NCBI GenBank assembly: GCA_003135895.1
Contig: PNBE01000158.1
Location: 1-63,572, forward strand
Direction of reading: 5' to 3'
From: Candidatus Dormiibacterota bacterium
Lineage (GTDB): Bacteria; Chloroflexota; Dormibacteria; Aeolococcales; Aeolococcaceae
Length of the DNA stretch: 63,572 bases
The notes below the pieces were generated by a model. That model ran no database searches. It had not been told where the DNA came from and was given only the letters and a program-made list of their open reading frames with translations. Below are positions 32,863-41,233 of the stretch, in pieces. Each line of letters opens with the position of its first letter. Position 1 is the stretch's first letter. A program made the position numbers and the translations under genes.

Positions 32863-33909
32863 TTGAACATCCTGGTGATCCTTGCCACCTTCCTCGCTGC
32901 GGGCGTCGAATGGGTCGAAGCCCTGACCATCGTCCTCGCGGTCGGACTCGTCAGAGGCTGGAAGAGCGCGTTCGTGGGCCTGGCGGCAGCGCTGGTCGCC
33001 CTGATCGCCCTGATCGCCGGCTTCGGCATCGCGATCACCTCTCACGTCTCCATCAATGCGGCTCGTACGGTGGTTGGAGTCTTCCTGCTGCTCTTCGGGC
33101 TCAAGTGGCTCTACAAGGCGATTCTTCGCTCGAGCGGGCTCCGGTCGCTGCATGACGAGGCGAAGACCTTTCGCGAGACCCGGGAGATGCTCGAGAGTTC
33201 ACGGGGCCGGGGCGGCATCGACCGCATCGGGATCAGCACTTCGTTCGGCGGCGTCTTCCTCGAAGGGCTCGAGGTGGTCTTCATCGTGGTTGCCCTTGGC
33301 GGACTCGAGAACGTCGCCTCGGCGATCGTCGGGGCACTGGTATCACTCGTCGTGGTCGCCGGCGCGGGTATCGCGCTGCGTACTCCGCTGACCCAGGTTC
33401 CCGAGAACACCATGAAGTACGTGGTCGGCATCATGCTCACGTCCTTCGGCACGTTCTTCGCCGGTGAGGGAATCGGGGTGCAATGGTGGCAGGCGGACCT
33501 GAGCCTCCTGCCCCTCATTGCCGCGTACGCGCTTGCGTCGATCGCATTCGTCCTGTTTCTCAAGCGCCCGGCGCGCCCATCCTCGGGGCGCGAAAATCCG
33601 ATCCTCCACGGGCTGCAGACGGCTGTGCTCGAGTTGTGGGGGCTGTTCGTCGACGATGGTGCGCTGGCGGTCGTGGCCATCGTCGTGCTCTTCGCCGTCG
33701 CCTGGTACGCGGATCACGTGAGCGGACAGCGCGGTGTGGCCGCGGTGCTCCTCGTGGTCGGCGTGCTGGTGTCGGTGGCGATCGGCCTCAGTGGTCCGTA
33801 TCGGAAGCGCCGCCAGGCCGCGAAGGCGGCCGCCGCGCTGGCGAACGCGGCCGCCGAGCGTGACCCGGCATCGGCGGTCGTCCCGGAAGAGACACTCGTT
33901 CCCAGCTAG
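32863..33909 (+). CDS. multi-pass membrane protein with two ExxE motifs (COG4280-like)
   Basis: A membrane protein of about 348 residues with roughly eight or nine hydrophobic spans and a basic, alanine-rich tail. Two acidic motifs lie within membrane segments: EWVEALTIVLAVGL near the start and FLEGLEVVFIVVALGG in the middle, an internal-repeat layout seen in cation transporters such as the FTR1 family. I favour TTG at 32863, preceded by GAGGGA; an ATG at 32794 is also in frame but lies in the repeat cluster. Metal-ion transport is a hypothesis from the motifs. Confidence 0.72.
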   Translation: MNILVILATFLAAGVEWVEALTIVLAVGLVRGWKSAFVGLAAALVALIALIAGFGIAITSHVSINAARTVVGVFLLLFGLKWLYKAILRSSGLRSLHDEAKTFRETREMLESSRGRGGIDRIGISTSFGGVFLEGLEVVFIVVALGGLENVASAIVGALVSLVVVAGAGIALRTPLTQVPENTMKYVVGIMLTSFGTFFAGEGIGVQWWQADLSLLPLIAAYALASIAFVLFLKRPARPSSGRENPILHGLQTAVLELWGLFVDDGALAVVAIVVLFAVAWYADHVSGQRGVAAVLLVVGVLVSVAIGLSGPYRKRRQAAKAAAALANAAAERDPASAVVPEETLVPS

Positions 33910-33947
33910 ATCGGCTGGCTCCCTCGGGCCCCTTCGCTCGACGCGGG

Positions 33948-35090
33948 TCAGGTTGTCACGAGGCTCGGGCTGATGTCCGCGACCGTCGCGCACCCCGTGA
34001 GCGCCATGGTGTGATCGATCTCGTTTCGGAAGATCTCCAGAATTCGCCGCACCCCGTCCTCTCCTCCTGCGGCGAGTCCGAACATGTATGGACGGCCGAT
34101 CAGACATGCGCTCGCCCCGAGCGCCAGTGCTTTGACGACATCCGTGCCGCGTCTGATGCCACCGTCGATGAAGACCTCGGCTCGACCGGCGACCGCGCTC
34201 ACCACCTCGGGCAGTATCTCGATGGTCGGCCGAATGCAGTCGAGATTGCGGCCGCCATGGTTCGAGACGATGAGCCCGTCCACACCGGCATCGAGCATGC
34301 GGGAGCACTCGTCGCCGCGGGTGACACCCTTGACGACGAGTTTCCCACTCCAGTGATCGCGGAGCCAGGCAACATCCTTGAAGGTGATCGGACGCATGTT
34401 GCGCACCGTTCTCGCGAAATTCCAGTAGGCGGTGCGAGCGCCCCCGAGGCGCGGCGCCGCCCCACGATGTCCGACCCTGCCGAGGAGAAAATCCTTTGTC
34501 CACATCGGGTTGGTGAGCCCGGTGAGCAGGAGTCGCGGTGACATCTCGAGCGGAATGCTCAGGTGGTTGCGATAGTCCCGCTCTCGCTTCGGGTTGACCG
34601 CGGTATCGATCAGCACGCAGAGAACGCGATATCCAGCGTCCTCCACGCGGCCGAGCAGCGCCTCGGAAACCTTGCCGTCGCTGGAGAGAGGCGGCTGGTA
34701 CCAGAGCGGCCCGGACGCCGCGGCGGCGATTGTCTCGAGCGGATAGCTAGCCGATCCGCTCACCGCGAACACCGTCCCGGCGTGTCCAGCCGCCCGGGCG
34801 ATCGCGAGCTCCGCCTCGCTTCGGGCCATCCGTGCGAAGCCACACGGCCCCAGCATCAGCGGCATGGAGATTCGCTCGCCGAACACCGTGGTGGACAGGT
34901 CACGGGTGCTGACGTCCGCGAGTGCGCGCGGCCGGAACCAGATGCGCTGGAATGCTGACTGGTTCGCGCGCAGGGTGATTTCGTCGGACGCACCACCGTC
35001 GATGACGTCGAATATTGCCTTGGGCAGTCGCCGCGCCCGAGCTCGCATCTCGCTGGTGTTCAGGACGTCGCTGACGTCCCTGCGAAACAA
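33948..35090 (-). CDS. FMN-dependent alpha-hydroxyacid oxidase/dehydrogenase, paralogue 1
   Basis: A protein of about 380 residues in the lactate/glycolate/mandelate oxidase family. FMN and substrate residues are visible: Lys in LVVKGVTRGDE, base His in VSNHGGRNLD, the Arg that follows it, and the phosphate loop DGGIRRGTDVVKALALGASA. Two usual active-site Tyr positions are changed: IFDVIDGGASDE has Val where FDYIDGGA is normal, and LWYQPPL replaces WYQLY. It oxidises an L-2-hydroxyacid to the keto acid by family. TTG at 35090 starts two bases after the upstream stop. It is 3'-most in its unit. Confidence 0.86.
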   Translation of the reverse strand: MFRRDVSDVLNTSEMRARARRLPKAIFDVIDGGASDEITLRANQSAFQRIWFRPRALADVSTRDLSTTVFGERISMPLMLGPCGFARMARSEAELAIARAAGHAGTVFAVSGSASYPLETIAAAASGPLWYQPPLSSDGKVSEALLGRVEDAGYRVLCVLIDTAVNPKRERDYRNHLSIPLEMSPRLLLTGLTNPMWTKDFLLGRVGHRGAAPRLGGARTAYWNFARTVRNMRPITFKDVAWLRDHWSGKLVVKGVTRGDECSRMLDAGVDGLIVSNHGGRNLDCIRPTIEILPEVVSAVAGRAEVFIDGGIRRGTDVVKALALGASACLIGRPYMFGLAAGGEDGVRRILEIFRNEIDHTMALTGCATVADISPSLVTT

Positions 35091-35092
35091 CG

Positions 35093-35752
35093 TTATGGAT
35101 GCTCCGGGCGAATCAGCGTGCCGATGATGTCCGATCGCCAGTACTTCGTGTACAGGTGATACGAACGCAGGGCGGCGGCGACAGGGCCGAGGCGCTCCGA
35201 CAGCTGCGCGCCCGACCACGTCGGGAGCAGCCTCCATGCGGGTGCCTCAAGCATCAGCAGTGCGGCAGGCTTGTCGATGTTGAAGACACCGGTGAACGCA
35301 CGCGCCTGAATCAGTGGCTCGGTCGCGTTGATCTGCTCGGCGCAGCGCACCAGCGACTCCGCATCGACCTCGCCGAATTCGTATAGCGCCGCGCCGCTCC
35401 AGCCAGGCCGTCGTTGCAGGGTCCCCGGGTAAATCTGCTCGAGGTCGAGTCGGGTCCACACCGACCCGACCCGCGCCAGCATCCGCTTGCTCCATGGCGT
35501 GAAATGCTGACCCGCCTCAGCCAGGTACTCGCGTCCGGTGATGACGCCAGTGTCGGCGAGGTCGTAGATCGCGACGTATTTCGGCGACCCCTGCAGGCAC
35601 ACGTAGCGCTCACCGCTCACGAAACCGGGAATGGCGAGTCGCTGCGGCAGGTGCTCAAAGTCGTACCACGCGTTGAATTCCTCTTCATCCGGCGCGGTGG
35701 GGCCCATGCGAACCACGAGCAACCCGAGGTTGCGCTTGCCGGCCTCGGTCAC
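35093..35752 (-). CDS. dimeric alpha/beta-barrel (EthD/DUF4286-like) protein
   Basis: A 219-residue protein with two ferredoxin-like halves. The N-terminal half starts GLLVVRMGPTAPDEEEFNAW and continues YDFEHLPQRLAIPGFVSGERY, the classic dimeric alpha/beta-barrel signature with the WYDxEHLPxR core. The second half (YEFGEVDAESLVRCAE onward) resembles it more weakly. Such proteins assist degradation pathways, often with unknown chemistry. GTG at 35752 overlaps the LLM stop (GTGA), so the two are coupled. Confidence 0.8.
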   Translation of the reverse strand: MTEAGKRNLGLLVVRMGPTAPDEEEFNAWYDFEHLPQRLAIPGFVSGERYVCLQGSPKYVAIYDLADTGVITGREYLAEAGQHFTPWSKRMLARVGSVWTRLDLEQIYPGTLQRRPGWSGAALYEFGEVDAESLVRCAEQINATEPLIQARAFTGVFNIDKPAALLMLEAPAWRLLPTWSGAQLSERLGPVAAALRSYHLYTKYWRSDIIGTLIRPEHP

Positions 35753-36615
35753 GCTGCCAGGTCCCGGAGGCTGGCGAGCTCCACGGCCGTCGCCTCGACC
35801 GCCGACACCAGGTCTCCCCCGGTTGCGCGCACGTCAGGAAAGATGACGATCTCGGTGAATCCCTGGTCGAGACAGGCGGCAACGTCGGAACGGAAGCCGG
35901 CGCGGTCAACACCATCCCAGAACACCTGAGCAGACCAGCGCAGGGTCCCGGGGTCACGGCCCTGACGGTCACATTCCTCGCTGAGGGTCTTCCCGAGTTC
36001 GCCGGCTTCCGCGGCGTCCTTGATGCCGGTGAGGTTCCAGACGTCGGCATGACGGGCGATGAGCTTGATGGTCGCCGGACCGCGGCCGCCCATCCAGATC
36101 GGTGGGTATGGCTGCTGCACCGGTTTTGGATTCGCAATCGCATCACGCAACTGGAAGTAGTTGCCTTCAAAGTCCGATCGATCCTTGGTCCAGAGCAACT
36201 TCATCACCTGCAGGGATTCGCTCAGCCTCCCGATCCGATGATCGAGGCCGGCGATGCCGTACATGCTGTGCTCGGCCTCGGCGTGCGCCGCGCCGATCCC
36301 GAACTCCAGGCGCCCGCCGGAGAGATGATCCACCGTCACCGCGGTCTTGGCCAGAACCGCCGGATGCCGGTACGTATTTCCGGTCACGAGGCAGCCGATG
36401 CGCACCCGAGTGGTCGCCTCGGCCATTGCCGCAAGCAACGCCCAGGCTTCAAAGATCGAGCTTTCCAAACCTCCGCTCTTGACGCCGGCCATGTGGTCGA
36501 AGTTCCAGAGATGGTCGAAGCCCGCATCGTCAGCGATCTGCCAGCAGTCACGCATCGCGTCGATCGTAGAATTCTGGCCGGAAACCTTGAGTCCGAAGCG
36601 TATTGGGTATGGCAT
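35749..36615 (-). CDS. LLM-class flavin (F420)-dependent oxidoreductase
   Basis: A 288-residue luciferase-like monooxygenase-family protein. It starts MPYPIRFGLKVSG and includes GFDHLWNFDHMAG, IGCLVTGNTYRHPAVLAK, VDHLSGGRLEFGIGAA and PPIWMGGRGPATIKLIARHADVWN. The TGNTYRHP segment is typical of F420-dependent members. The ATG at 36615 is chosen because the longer frame reads into the intergenic region with non-coding composition. It lies 46 bases after the lyase gene and overlaps the EthD-like gene. It may hydroxylate or reduce a pathway intermediate. Confidence 0.87.
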   Translation of the reverse strand: MPYPIRFGLKVSGQNSTIDAMRDCWQIADDAGFDHLWNFDHMAGVKSGGLESSIFEAWALLAAMAEATTRVRIGCLVTGNTYRHPAVLAKTAVTVDHLSGGRLEFGIGAAHAEAEHSMYGIAGLDHRIGRLSESLQVMKLLWTKDRSDFEGNYFQLRDAIANPKPVQQPYPPIWMGGRGPATIKLIARHADVWNLTGIKDAAEAGELGKTLSEECDRQGRDPGTLRWSAQVFWDGVDRAGFRSDVAACLDQGFTEIVIFPDVRATGGDLVSAVEATAVELASLRDLAA

Positions 36616-36661
36616 GGTCTCTCTGGGTGAGGGGTGCTGGTGAACGCGCATCGATCGCGGG

Positions 36662-37624
36662 TCAGTTGTGAGTGGCGCCGCTGTTACTGCCGGGCTTGGC
36701 TGCAACCCCCGGAGCAGCCGGCGTGTTGAGGAGATACCGCGACTCGAGTTCGACCGCTGTGTCGGTTCCGAGCAATTCGGCAAGTTGCTTGGACGTCTTG
36801 CTTCGCTTCGCGGCATGCGTCAGAGAGCCGGTCCGGCGATATTCCCCCATCACGTCCTCGACGGCCTGGAGCGCCGCGAGGATGACGGCCGCAGGGTCAA
36901 GCCGCGCGGCGAAACCCATTGCTTTGACGTCGTCCAGCGACAGGTCACCGAAGTTGACGCACGACATCACGAGTGGCTCGGGCCGGCCCCACCCGCTCGC
37001 GTAGGCCTTCAGATCCGCGAGGCTTGCGGAGGGGACGAAGATGGCTTCGGCTCCTGCCTCGGCATACGTATGTGCGCGATCGAGGGTTTCAGCGACGCCT
37101 AGCCCCGCTGCCAGCGCATCCGAACGCGCCCAGATCATCGTTGCGCTGTCGTTGCGGACATCGAGCGCGGTCTTCAATTTGGCGACCATCTCTCGCTTGT
37201 CGATCAGCCGCAACGGGAACTCGTCGTAGAACGCACAGTGCTTTGGCGCCGCCTGGTCCTCGAACACCATTGCCGCCACGCCCATTCGCTCGAAGGCCTG
37301 CACGGTGCGGGCCACCTGCAGCGGACCACCGTAGCCGTCGTCGCAGTCGGCGACGACCGGTAGGCCGGTGGCGTCAACGATCGATGAGCAGAAGCGCAGC
37401 TGCTCCGTCATCGTGGTCAGCGCGAGATCACCGACCCCGAGGCTGGTCGCGCTCCCGAGATAGCCGCCTCCCCAGAATGCTTCGAACCCGATCCGTGCCA
37501 TCAGAATCGCGGACGTCGCATCGTAGGGCCCAGGCAGCACAAGCACATCACTGGCTGACATCAACTCGCGGAGCCGGAGGCGCGCCGCCGTTGGCGAGGC
37601 CCACCTCACTGGGAATTGAGCCAT
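36662..37624 (-). CDS. isocitrate lyase/PEP mutase-family lyase, variant loop (paralogue of 12528)
   Basis: A 320-residue close paralogue of the 12528 protein; long stretches around VVADCDDGYGG and EDQAAPKHCAFYD are nearly identical. Like that protein it keeps Lys and Cys of the active-site loop but has Ala-Phe in place of Gly-His. The C-terminal tail is Ala/Pro/Gly/Ser-rich. The ATG at 37624 has GGGAGG about ten bases upstream. It heads a unit with LLM, EthD-like and hydroxyacid oxidase genes, a second setting in which a variant lyase accompanies oxidative enzymes. Confidence 0.88.
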   Translation of the reverse strand: MAQFPVRWASPTAARLRLRELMSASDVLVLPGPYDATSAILMARIGFEAFWGGGYLGSATSLGVGDLALTTMTEQLRFCSSIVDATGLPVVADCDDGYGGPLQVARTVQAFERMGVAAMVFEDQAAPKHCAFYDEFPLRLIDKREMVAKLKTALDVRNDSATMIWARSDALAAGLGVAETLDRAHTYAEAGAEAIFVPSASLADLKAYASGWGRPEPLVMSCVNFGDLSLDDVKAMGFAARLDPAAVILAALQAVEDVMGEYRRTGSLTHAAKRSKTSKQLAELLGTDTAVELESRYLLNTPAAPGVAAKPGSNSGATHN

Positions 37625-37716
37625 TGTCTTGGTCCTCCCACGCTCGTTACGCTTGGTACCGCTGGTAAATGTAACAGAACGATATAAGCAACGTGTGTTT
37701 CAATCCAGAGCTCCGC

Positions 37717-38970
37717 TCACGGCGCCGGGGCTGACCCGGGGGCGACTTGCACATCCACGATGGACGTGCGCTGGTAGTCGCGTAGCGTCGGGCTCAGAGC
37801 AGCGATCGCAGCTATCCCCGCAACGCAGAGGAGCCCGCCGGAAACGACCGAGATCACCGGCGTGAACAGGGCTGCCACGGCCCCCGCTTCCAGATCACCG
37901 AGGCGCGGACCAGACATGACGACCATGGTGTTGAAGGCGCTGAGCCTTCCTCGCATCGAGTCCGGAACCGACATCTGCAGAATCGTCTGCCGGAAGACGG
38001 CGCTGACCATGTCGCCCGCACCGGCGACGGCAAGTAGAAGCAGTCCCAGCCAGCGGACGCGGCCGGCAAGCCCAAACCCCGCAATCGCGAGCCCCCAGAT
38101 GGTGATCGCGCCGATGATGAATGCGCCCTGCCGGCGGATACGCGGCACCCATCCGGAGAGGAGTGTGGCCGCGAACGCGCCGACTGCGGGCGCCGAGTAC
38201 AGCAGTCCCAGTCCTGCCGGCCCAATTCGGAAAACGCTCAATGCCAGCGCCGGAAAGACCGCAGTCGGCATCCCGAAGATGGTCGCGTTGAGGTCGGCGA
38301 CAAACGTCGCGATCAGGATGGGGCTTCTTCGTACATAGGAGAGGCCTTCCATCGGCGCCCGCCAGCCGCGACGCACAATCCCACCATCCACGGGGCGCTG
38401 GGGTGTGAGCGACGCCACCAGCAGCGTCGCGGGGATGCATCCCGTCACATCGATGGCGTACGCCCATGTCAGTCCGAGAAATCCGATGACGAGCCCGCCG
38501 GCTGCGGGACCGATGATCGCGCCTCCCTGGATGAGCACCTGGCCGAGGGAAAGGGCGGACGGCAGTATCCGCGGGTCGACGAGGCGCGGAACGGTTGCCG
38601 CACGCGCCGACTGATCGAGCGTCCACGCGGCTGTCCCGACGGCAGCCAGGATGAACACCACCCATATCGGAGTCAGGGCCGGATGCAGCGCGCCCACCGC
38701 AAGAGCCAGCGACGCCAGTCCGGCGGCGACCTTTCCCGTGATCTGAATGCGCCTTCGATCGAAGCGATCGATGAGGCCCCCTCCGTAGAGGCCCGTCCCG
38801 ATGATCGCGGCTGCTTGTGTCGCACCCAGCAAGCCGACCGCCAGCGACGATCGGGTTGCGACGTAGACCTGGTACGGCATCGCCACGATGACGACCTGGC
38901 GGCACCACACAGTGAAGAACTGCGATGACCAGAGTCGCCGAAAGTCGCGTGACTCACGGAGCGGGGTCAC
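37717..38970 (-). CDS. MFS transporter, EntS-like (MFS_3)
   Basis: A 417-residue 12-helix major facilitator of the EntS/MFS_3 type, beginning VTPLRESRDFRRLWSSQFFT, the usual cytoplasmic start of this group. Motif A is GGGLIDRFDRRRIQITGK, and the half-way repeat is SAVFRQTILQMSVPDSMRGR. These proteins export siderophores, drugs or metabolites. Start GTG at 38970 has no strong ribosome site. Its place between lyase and hydroxyacid oxidase genes suggests efflux of a pathway compound. Confidence 0.87.
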   Translation of the reverse strand: MTPLRESRDFRRLWSSQFFTVWCRQVVIVAMPYQVYVATRSSLAVGLLGATQAAAIIGTGLYGGGLIDRFDRRRIQITGKVAAGLASLALAVGALHPALTPIWVVFILAAVGTAAWTLDQSARAATVPRLVDPRILPSALSLGQVLIQGGAIIGPAAGGLVIGFLGLTWAYAIDVTGCIPATLLVASLTPQRPVDGGIVRRGWRAPMEGLSYVRRSPILIATFVADLNATIFGMPTAVFPALALSVFRIGPAGLGLLYSAPAVGAFAATLLSGWVPRIRRQGAFIIGAITIWGLAIAGFGLAGRVRWLGLLLLAVAGAGDMVSAVFRQTILQMSVPDSMRGRLSAFNTMVVMSGPRLGDLEAGAVAALFTPVISVVSGGLLCVAGIAAIAALSPTLRDYQRTSIVDVQVAPGSAPAP

Positions 38971-39110
38971 GTCGATGATGAGACGCCGGCCACCCGCGAG
39001 CCACGTCCGGCTTGGTACCAGATTACGTCGACGTATCGAATCAGCCTCCGTTCCGCGCTGACGTCACGTTGTGGCCTGCATGCACCTGACGATGCTGGTG
39101 ACCGCGCTGA

Positions 39111-40256
39111 TCAGCCCGCCGTTACCAGACTCTTGTCGATGTCGTCCACGGTCGCGCACCCCGTCAGCGCCATGCTGTGCTCGATTTCATTCCGGAAGAT
39201 TTCGAGCACGCGGGCGACACCTGCTTCCCCGCCCACCGCCAGCCCGAACATGTAGGGCCTGCCCACCAGGCACGCGCGAGCGCCAAGCGCAAGCGCCTTG
39301 ATGACGTCAGTGCCGCGCCGGATGCCGCTGTCCACGTAGACTTCGGCCCGTCCCCCGACGGCTTCGACCACTTCAGGCAGGATCTGAATGCTGGGGCGAA
39401 CGCAATCGAGGTTACGTCCGCCGTGATTGGACACGACGATCCCGTCGACACCCACGTCCACCATCGCTGGGCACTCGTCGCCGCGCATGACCCCCTTGAC
39501 AACGATCTTTCCCTTCCATCGGGAGCGAATCCGCTCGAGATCGGACATGGTCACCGGCCGCATGTTCTGCACCGTTTTCGCGAAACTCCAGTACGCGGTT
39601 CGCGCACCCCCGACGACGCCGGGCGCCACGCCTCGTGTCCCCACGTTGCCCATGACAAAGTCCCTGGCCCATACCGGATTGGACAGACCGGCCCAGGCGA
39701 GACGCGGCGACATTTTCAACGGCACGGTGAGTTTGTTGCGATAGTCGCGCTCGCGCTTCGGCGTCACCGCGGTATCGATGGTGATGCAGAGGACGTCATA
39801 TCCCGCACCTTCGACACGGTCGATCAATCCATCAGCATCCGATTGCTTTGGGGGAAGGTAGAGCTGATACCAGAGCGGGCCGGTGGCCGTCTTCGCGATC
39901 TCCTCAACCAGGTAGCTCGCCGAGCCGCTCACTGCGAACAGGGTCCCGGCCTTGCCGGCGGCCCGGGCGACGGCAAGCTCCGCCTGGCTGTTGGCCATTC
40001 GAGCGAACCCGCAGGGGGCGAGCATGAGCGGCATTGAGATGGGACGACCGAGCACTGTGGTGGACAGATCCCGCTTGCTGACGTCAGCCAGGGCTCTCGG
40101 CCTCAACCAGATGCTGTCGAATGCTGTGCGATTGGCACGAAGCGTGATCTCGTCCCCGGCCGCGCCATCGATCGCGTCGAAAACCGCGCGAGGCAGCCAG
40201 CGTGCCTGCGCTCGCATCTCCTCAATATTGAGAATCTTGTCAACGCGTTTGCGCAA
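39111..40256 (-). CDS. FMN-dependent alpha-hydroxyacid oxidase/dehydrogenase, paralogue 2
   Basis: A 381-residue paralogue of the 33948 protein, with IVVKGVMRGDE, VSNHGGRNLD and DSGIRRGTDVIKALALGARA for FMN and catalysis. The early Tyr site reads VFDAIDGAAGDE (Ala instead of Tyr), but the second site LWYQLYL is canonical, unlike paralogue 1. TTG at 40256 is preferred over GTG at 40262 because GGAGGAGGA then lies eight bases upstream, and the resulting N-terminus aligns with the paralogue. The start overlaps the end of the OppD-like gene by 17 bases. Confidence 0.87.
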   Translation of the reverse strand: MRKRVDKILNIEEMRAQARWLPRAVFDAIDGAAGDEITLRANRTAFDSIWLRPRALADVSKRDLSTTVLGRPISMPLMLAPCGFARMANSQAELAVARAAGKAGTLFAVSGSASYLVEEIAKTATGPLWYQLYLPPKQSDADGLIDRVEGAGYDVLCITIDTAVTPKRERDYRNKLTVPLKMSPRLAWAGLSNPVWARDFVMGNVGTRGVAPGVVGGARTAYWSFAKTVQNMRPVTMSDLERIRSRWKGKIVVKGVMRGDECPAMVDVGVDGIVVSNHGGRNLDCVRPSIQILPEVVEAVGGRAEVYVDSGIRRGTDVIKALALGARACLVGRPYMFGLAVGGEAGVARVLEIFRNEIEHSMALTGCATVDDIDKSLVTAG

Positions 40257-41223
40257 CAGCACTTTCCTCCTCCTCCACCCTGGCGTTCCAGCAGGCGACC
40301 TCGACGCCGTCGAGCTCCTTCAACTCCGGCATCGCGCTGCACGCGCTCTCCGCGAGGGGGCAGCGGGGGGCGAACGGGCAGCCACTGCGATCCTGGACAG
40401 GTGCCGGAGGCTGTCCCGGAATGGCCCGCAACCTGGCTCGTGGGGTGTCGGTTGGCTGCGGAATGGCTCCGACCAGGGCTCGTGTGTATGGATGGCGCGG
40501 ACGCCGAATGACTTCCTCGGTTGGCCCCTTCTCGACAACCTCTCCGGCATACATGACGACCACGTACTGGCACAGCATCTGAGCCACAGCCAGATCGTGG
40601 GTCACGAAGAGCATGGAGAGGCCGCGCTCCCGGCGCTGAGCGTCGAGGAGCCTGAGGATACTGAGTTGCGTTGTGACGTCGAGTGCCGTGGTCGGCTCAT
40701 CCGCGATCACCAGCTTGGGTCCCCGGGCGAGCGCGGTCGCGATCGCCACGCGCTGACACATACCACCCGAGAACTCGTGGGGATATGAGCCCAGCCGTGT
40801 GGCGGCGTTGCGAACCCCGAGCGATTCGAGCAGCGAGATGATCAGGGCACGACGCTCGGCCTTCGGGATCTTCGACGAAAGAGTCTCGTCAACGTGCCGT
40901 CCAATCTTGCACAGTGGATCGAGCGCGGCTGTGGGGTCCTGCGGGATATAGCCGATATCGTTGTGCAGCGTTGTGCGCATTGCCTTGTTGCTCAGCGTCA
41001 ACAGGTCAACACCGTCAAGCCGGACCTTCCCGCCCTCGATGTCGCCGATCGGAGGCTTGATCAACCGCATCACACTCAACGCGACAGTCGTCTTCCCGCT
41101 CCCGGACTCGCCAACCAGTCCCACGGTGACGCCGGTGGGCACATCGAAGCTGACATCCCGCACCGCGATCGATCGACGGTTGTCGTGCAGATACGCGACG
41201 CGCAGGTTCTCAATCTGAAGCAT
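40240..41223 (-). CDS. oligopeptide-type ABC transporter ATPase (OppD/DppD-like)
   Basis: A 327-residue ABC ATPase with Walker A GESGSGKTT, signature FSGGMCQRVAIATAL, Walker B LVIADEPTTALD and H-loop VTHDL. The C-terminal oligopeptide-transporter extension has its cysteine set (GCPFAPRCPLAESAC, then VACW), unlike the OppF-like protein at 13503, which lacks the extension. The ATG at 41223 follows the permease gene by 10 bases. It forms one unit with two permeases upstream and a hydroxyacid oxidase downstream. Confidence 0.9.
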   Translation of the reverse strand: MLQIENLRVAYLHDNRRSIAVRDVSFDVPTGVTVGLVGESGSGKTTVALSVMRLIKPPIGDIEGGKVRLDGVDLLTLSNKAMRTTLHNDIGYIPQDPTAALDPLCKIGRHVDETLSSKIPKAERRALIISLLESLGVRNAATRLGSYPHEFSGGMCQRVAIATALARGPKLVIADEPTTALDVTTQLSILRLLDAQRRERGLSMLFVTHDLAVAQMLCQYVVVMYAGEVVEKGPTEEVIRRPRHPYTRALVGAIPQPTDTPRARLRAIPGQPPAPVQDRSGCPFAPRCPLAESACSAMPELKELDGVEVACWNARVEEEESAVAQTR

Positions 41224-41233
41224 TGCTGACCAA

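Noticed and set aside
40260-40262. GTG as start of the second hydroxyacid oxidase
   Set aside because: The AGGAGG-like site would be only about three bases away; the TTG two codons later has proper spacing and aligns with the paralogue.
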